A stretch of DNA of 6,724 bases from Actinomycetes bacterium (GTDB taxonomy: Bacteria > Actinomycetota > Coriobacteriia > WRKU01 > WQUG01), in assembly GCA_009785855.1 (NCBI GenBank), contig WQUG01000024.1, positions 1-6,724 on the forward strand. Reading direction: 5' to 3'. The notes under the pieces are model-generated. The model did not search any database. It was not told the origin of the DNA and saw only the letters and a program-made list of their open reading frames with translations. Shown here one piece after another: positions 6,024-6,724 of this stretch (within the stretch, counting starts at the first letter, position 1; each line of letters starts with the position of its first letter). A program made the translations under genes and the position numbers.

Positions 6024-6724
6024 ATGAACAACGCCATCTACAACGTACCGGTTCCCACCAACGAGCCGGTGCTCTCCTACGCGCCGGGCACACCGGAGCG
6101 CGCCAGCATCGAGCAGGAGCTCGAACGCCTCTCCGCGGCTCCTCCCCAGAAGATCCCCGTGGTGATCGGGGGCCAGGAGATCTTCGAGGGCGCCCAGGGT
6201 CAGTGTGTGATGCCCCATGATCACGCGCATGTCCTGGCGGAGTTCACCTTGGCGGGGCCGGAGGAGTTGAAGCAGGCAGTCGAGAGCTCCCTGGCCGCCA
6301 AAGACGCCTGGGCTGCCATGCCCTGGGAGCACCGGGCGTCGATCTTCCTGAAGGCGGCCGATCTGCTGACGGGCCCCTGGCGCCAGCGCATCAACGCGGC
6401 GACCATGCTGGGTCAGAGCAAGACCATCCACCAGGCAGAGATCGACGCGGTGTGCGAGCTGGCGGATTTCCTGCGCTTCAACGTGTACTTCGCGCAGGAG
6501 ATCTACAAGAACCAGCCGGAGAGTGCGCCCACCATGTGGAACCGCCTCGAGCATCGTCCTCTCAGCGGCTTCGTCCTGGCCATCACGCCGTTCAACTTCA
6601 CCTCGATCGGGGGCAACCTGCCGACCGCCCCGGCGCTGATGGGCAACACGGTGGTATGGAAGCCCTCGTCAACGGCGACCTTGGCGAACTACCTGTTCTT
6701 CCAGGTCCTGCGCGAGGCCGGGCT
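6024..6724 (+). CDS. pruA: L-glutamate gamma-semialdehyde (1-pyrroline-5-carboxylate) dehydrogenase, partial at right edge
   Basis: N-terminal 233 residues of an aldehyde dehydrogenase that oxidises glutamate semialdehyde (from proline or arginine breakdown) to glutamate with NAD. The frame is open to the window edge. The segment from MWNRLEHRPLSGF (171-183) through AITPFNFTSIGGNLPTAPAL (186-205) to VVWKPSSTATLANY (210-223) is very like the stand-alone, ALDH4A1-type P5C dehydrogenases, including those of mitochondria. N191 in PFNFT is the oxyanion-hole asparagine, and K213 in WKPS is the NAD-ribose-binding lysine. The catalytic cysteine and glutamate lie beyond the window. There is no proline dehydrogenase domain at the N terminus, so it is not a PutA-type fusion. 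It has its own likely promoter and is separated from the his genes by 45 bases with no clear terminator. Confidence 0.92.
   Translation, partial: MNNAIYNVPVPTNEPVLSYAPGTPERASIEQELERLSAAPPQKIPVVIGGQEIFEGAQGQCVMPHDHAHVLAEFTLAGPEELKQAVESSLAAKDAWAAMPWEHRASIFLKAADLLTGPWRQRINAATMLGQSKTIHQAEIDAVCELADFLRFNVYFAQEIYKNQPESAPTMWNRLEHRPLSGFVLAITPFNFTSIGGNLPTAPALMGNTVVWKPSSTATLANYLFFQVLREAG

Noticed and set aside
5106..6554. Long antisense open frame (482 codons) across hisK and pruA
   Set aside because: It lies opposite two clearly homologous genes and is a typical shadow of high-G+C codon usage; its translation shows no recognisable family motif.
1..6724. tRNA, rRNA, CRISPR array, insertion sequence or attachment site
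   Set aside because: Coding sequence fills nearly the whole window and no such structure was seen.

Overview
This is a very G+C-rich bacterial window (about two-thirds G+C by eye) carrying most of a histidine biosynthesis operon on the + strand, followed by the start of a proline-catabolism gene. The gene order D-C-B-A-F-I-E, separate hisI and hisE genes, a PHP-type histidinol phosphatase and the codon bias suggest an actinobacterium, perhaps a Coriobacteriia-like lineage. That placement is an inference of low confidence; no rRNA or other marker is present.

Layout: 3-2420 is one uninterrupted reading frame for a histidinol dehydrogenase-histidinol-phosphate aminotransferase fusion (HisD-HisC), open at the left window edge. 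It is followed by hisB (2417-3010), hisA (3011-3775), hisF (3772-4536), hisI (4533-4868), hisE (4861-5160) and a PHP-family histidinol phosphatase (5157-5978). Every junction is an overlap of 4 or 8 bases or direct abutment, so the genes form one translationally coupled transcription unit. A 45-base gap (5979-6023) holds a likely extended -10 promoter inside a small dyad, then pruA (6024 to the right edge, partial), an ALDH4-type glutamate-semialdehyde dehydrogenase.

Pathway logic: HisE and HisI process phosphoribosyl-ATP, HisA isomerises ProFAR, HisF makes imidazole glycerol phosphate, HisB dehydrates it, the HisC domain transaminates, the PHP phosphatase gives histidinol, and the HisD domain oxidises it to histidine. 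Missing are hisG, which may lie upstream, and hisH, the glutaminase partner of HisF. hisH has been lost from its usual place between hisB and hisA, where hisA now starts on the base after the hisB stop. HisF keeps the residues of the HisH interface and ammonia gate, so a hisH elsewhere in the genome is expected.

The most unusual structure is the HisD-HisC junction. The roughly 34-residue linker is encoded by a G-run/C-run imperfect palindrome with a 10-base tandem repeat and a textbook four-tract G-quadruplex motif on the coding strand. It looks like an in-frame palindromic insertion that may have created the fusion.
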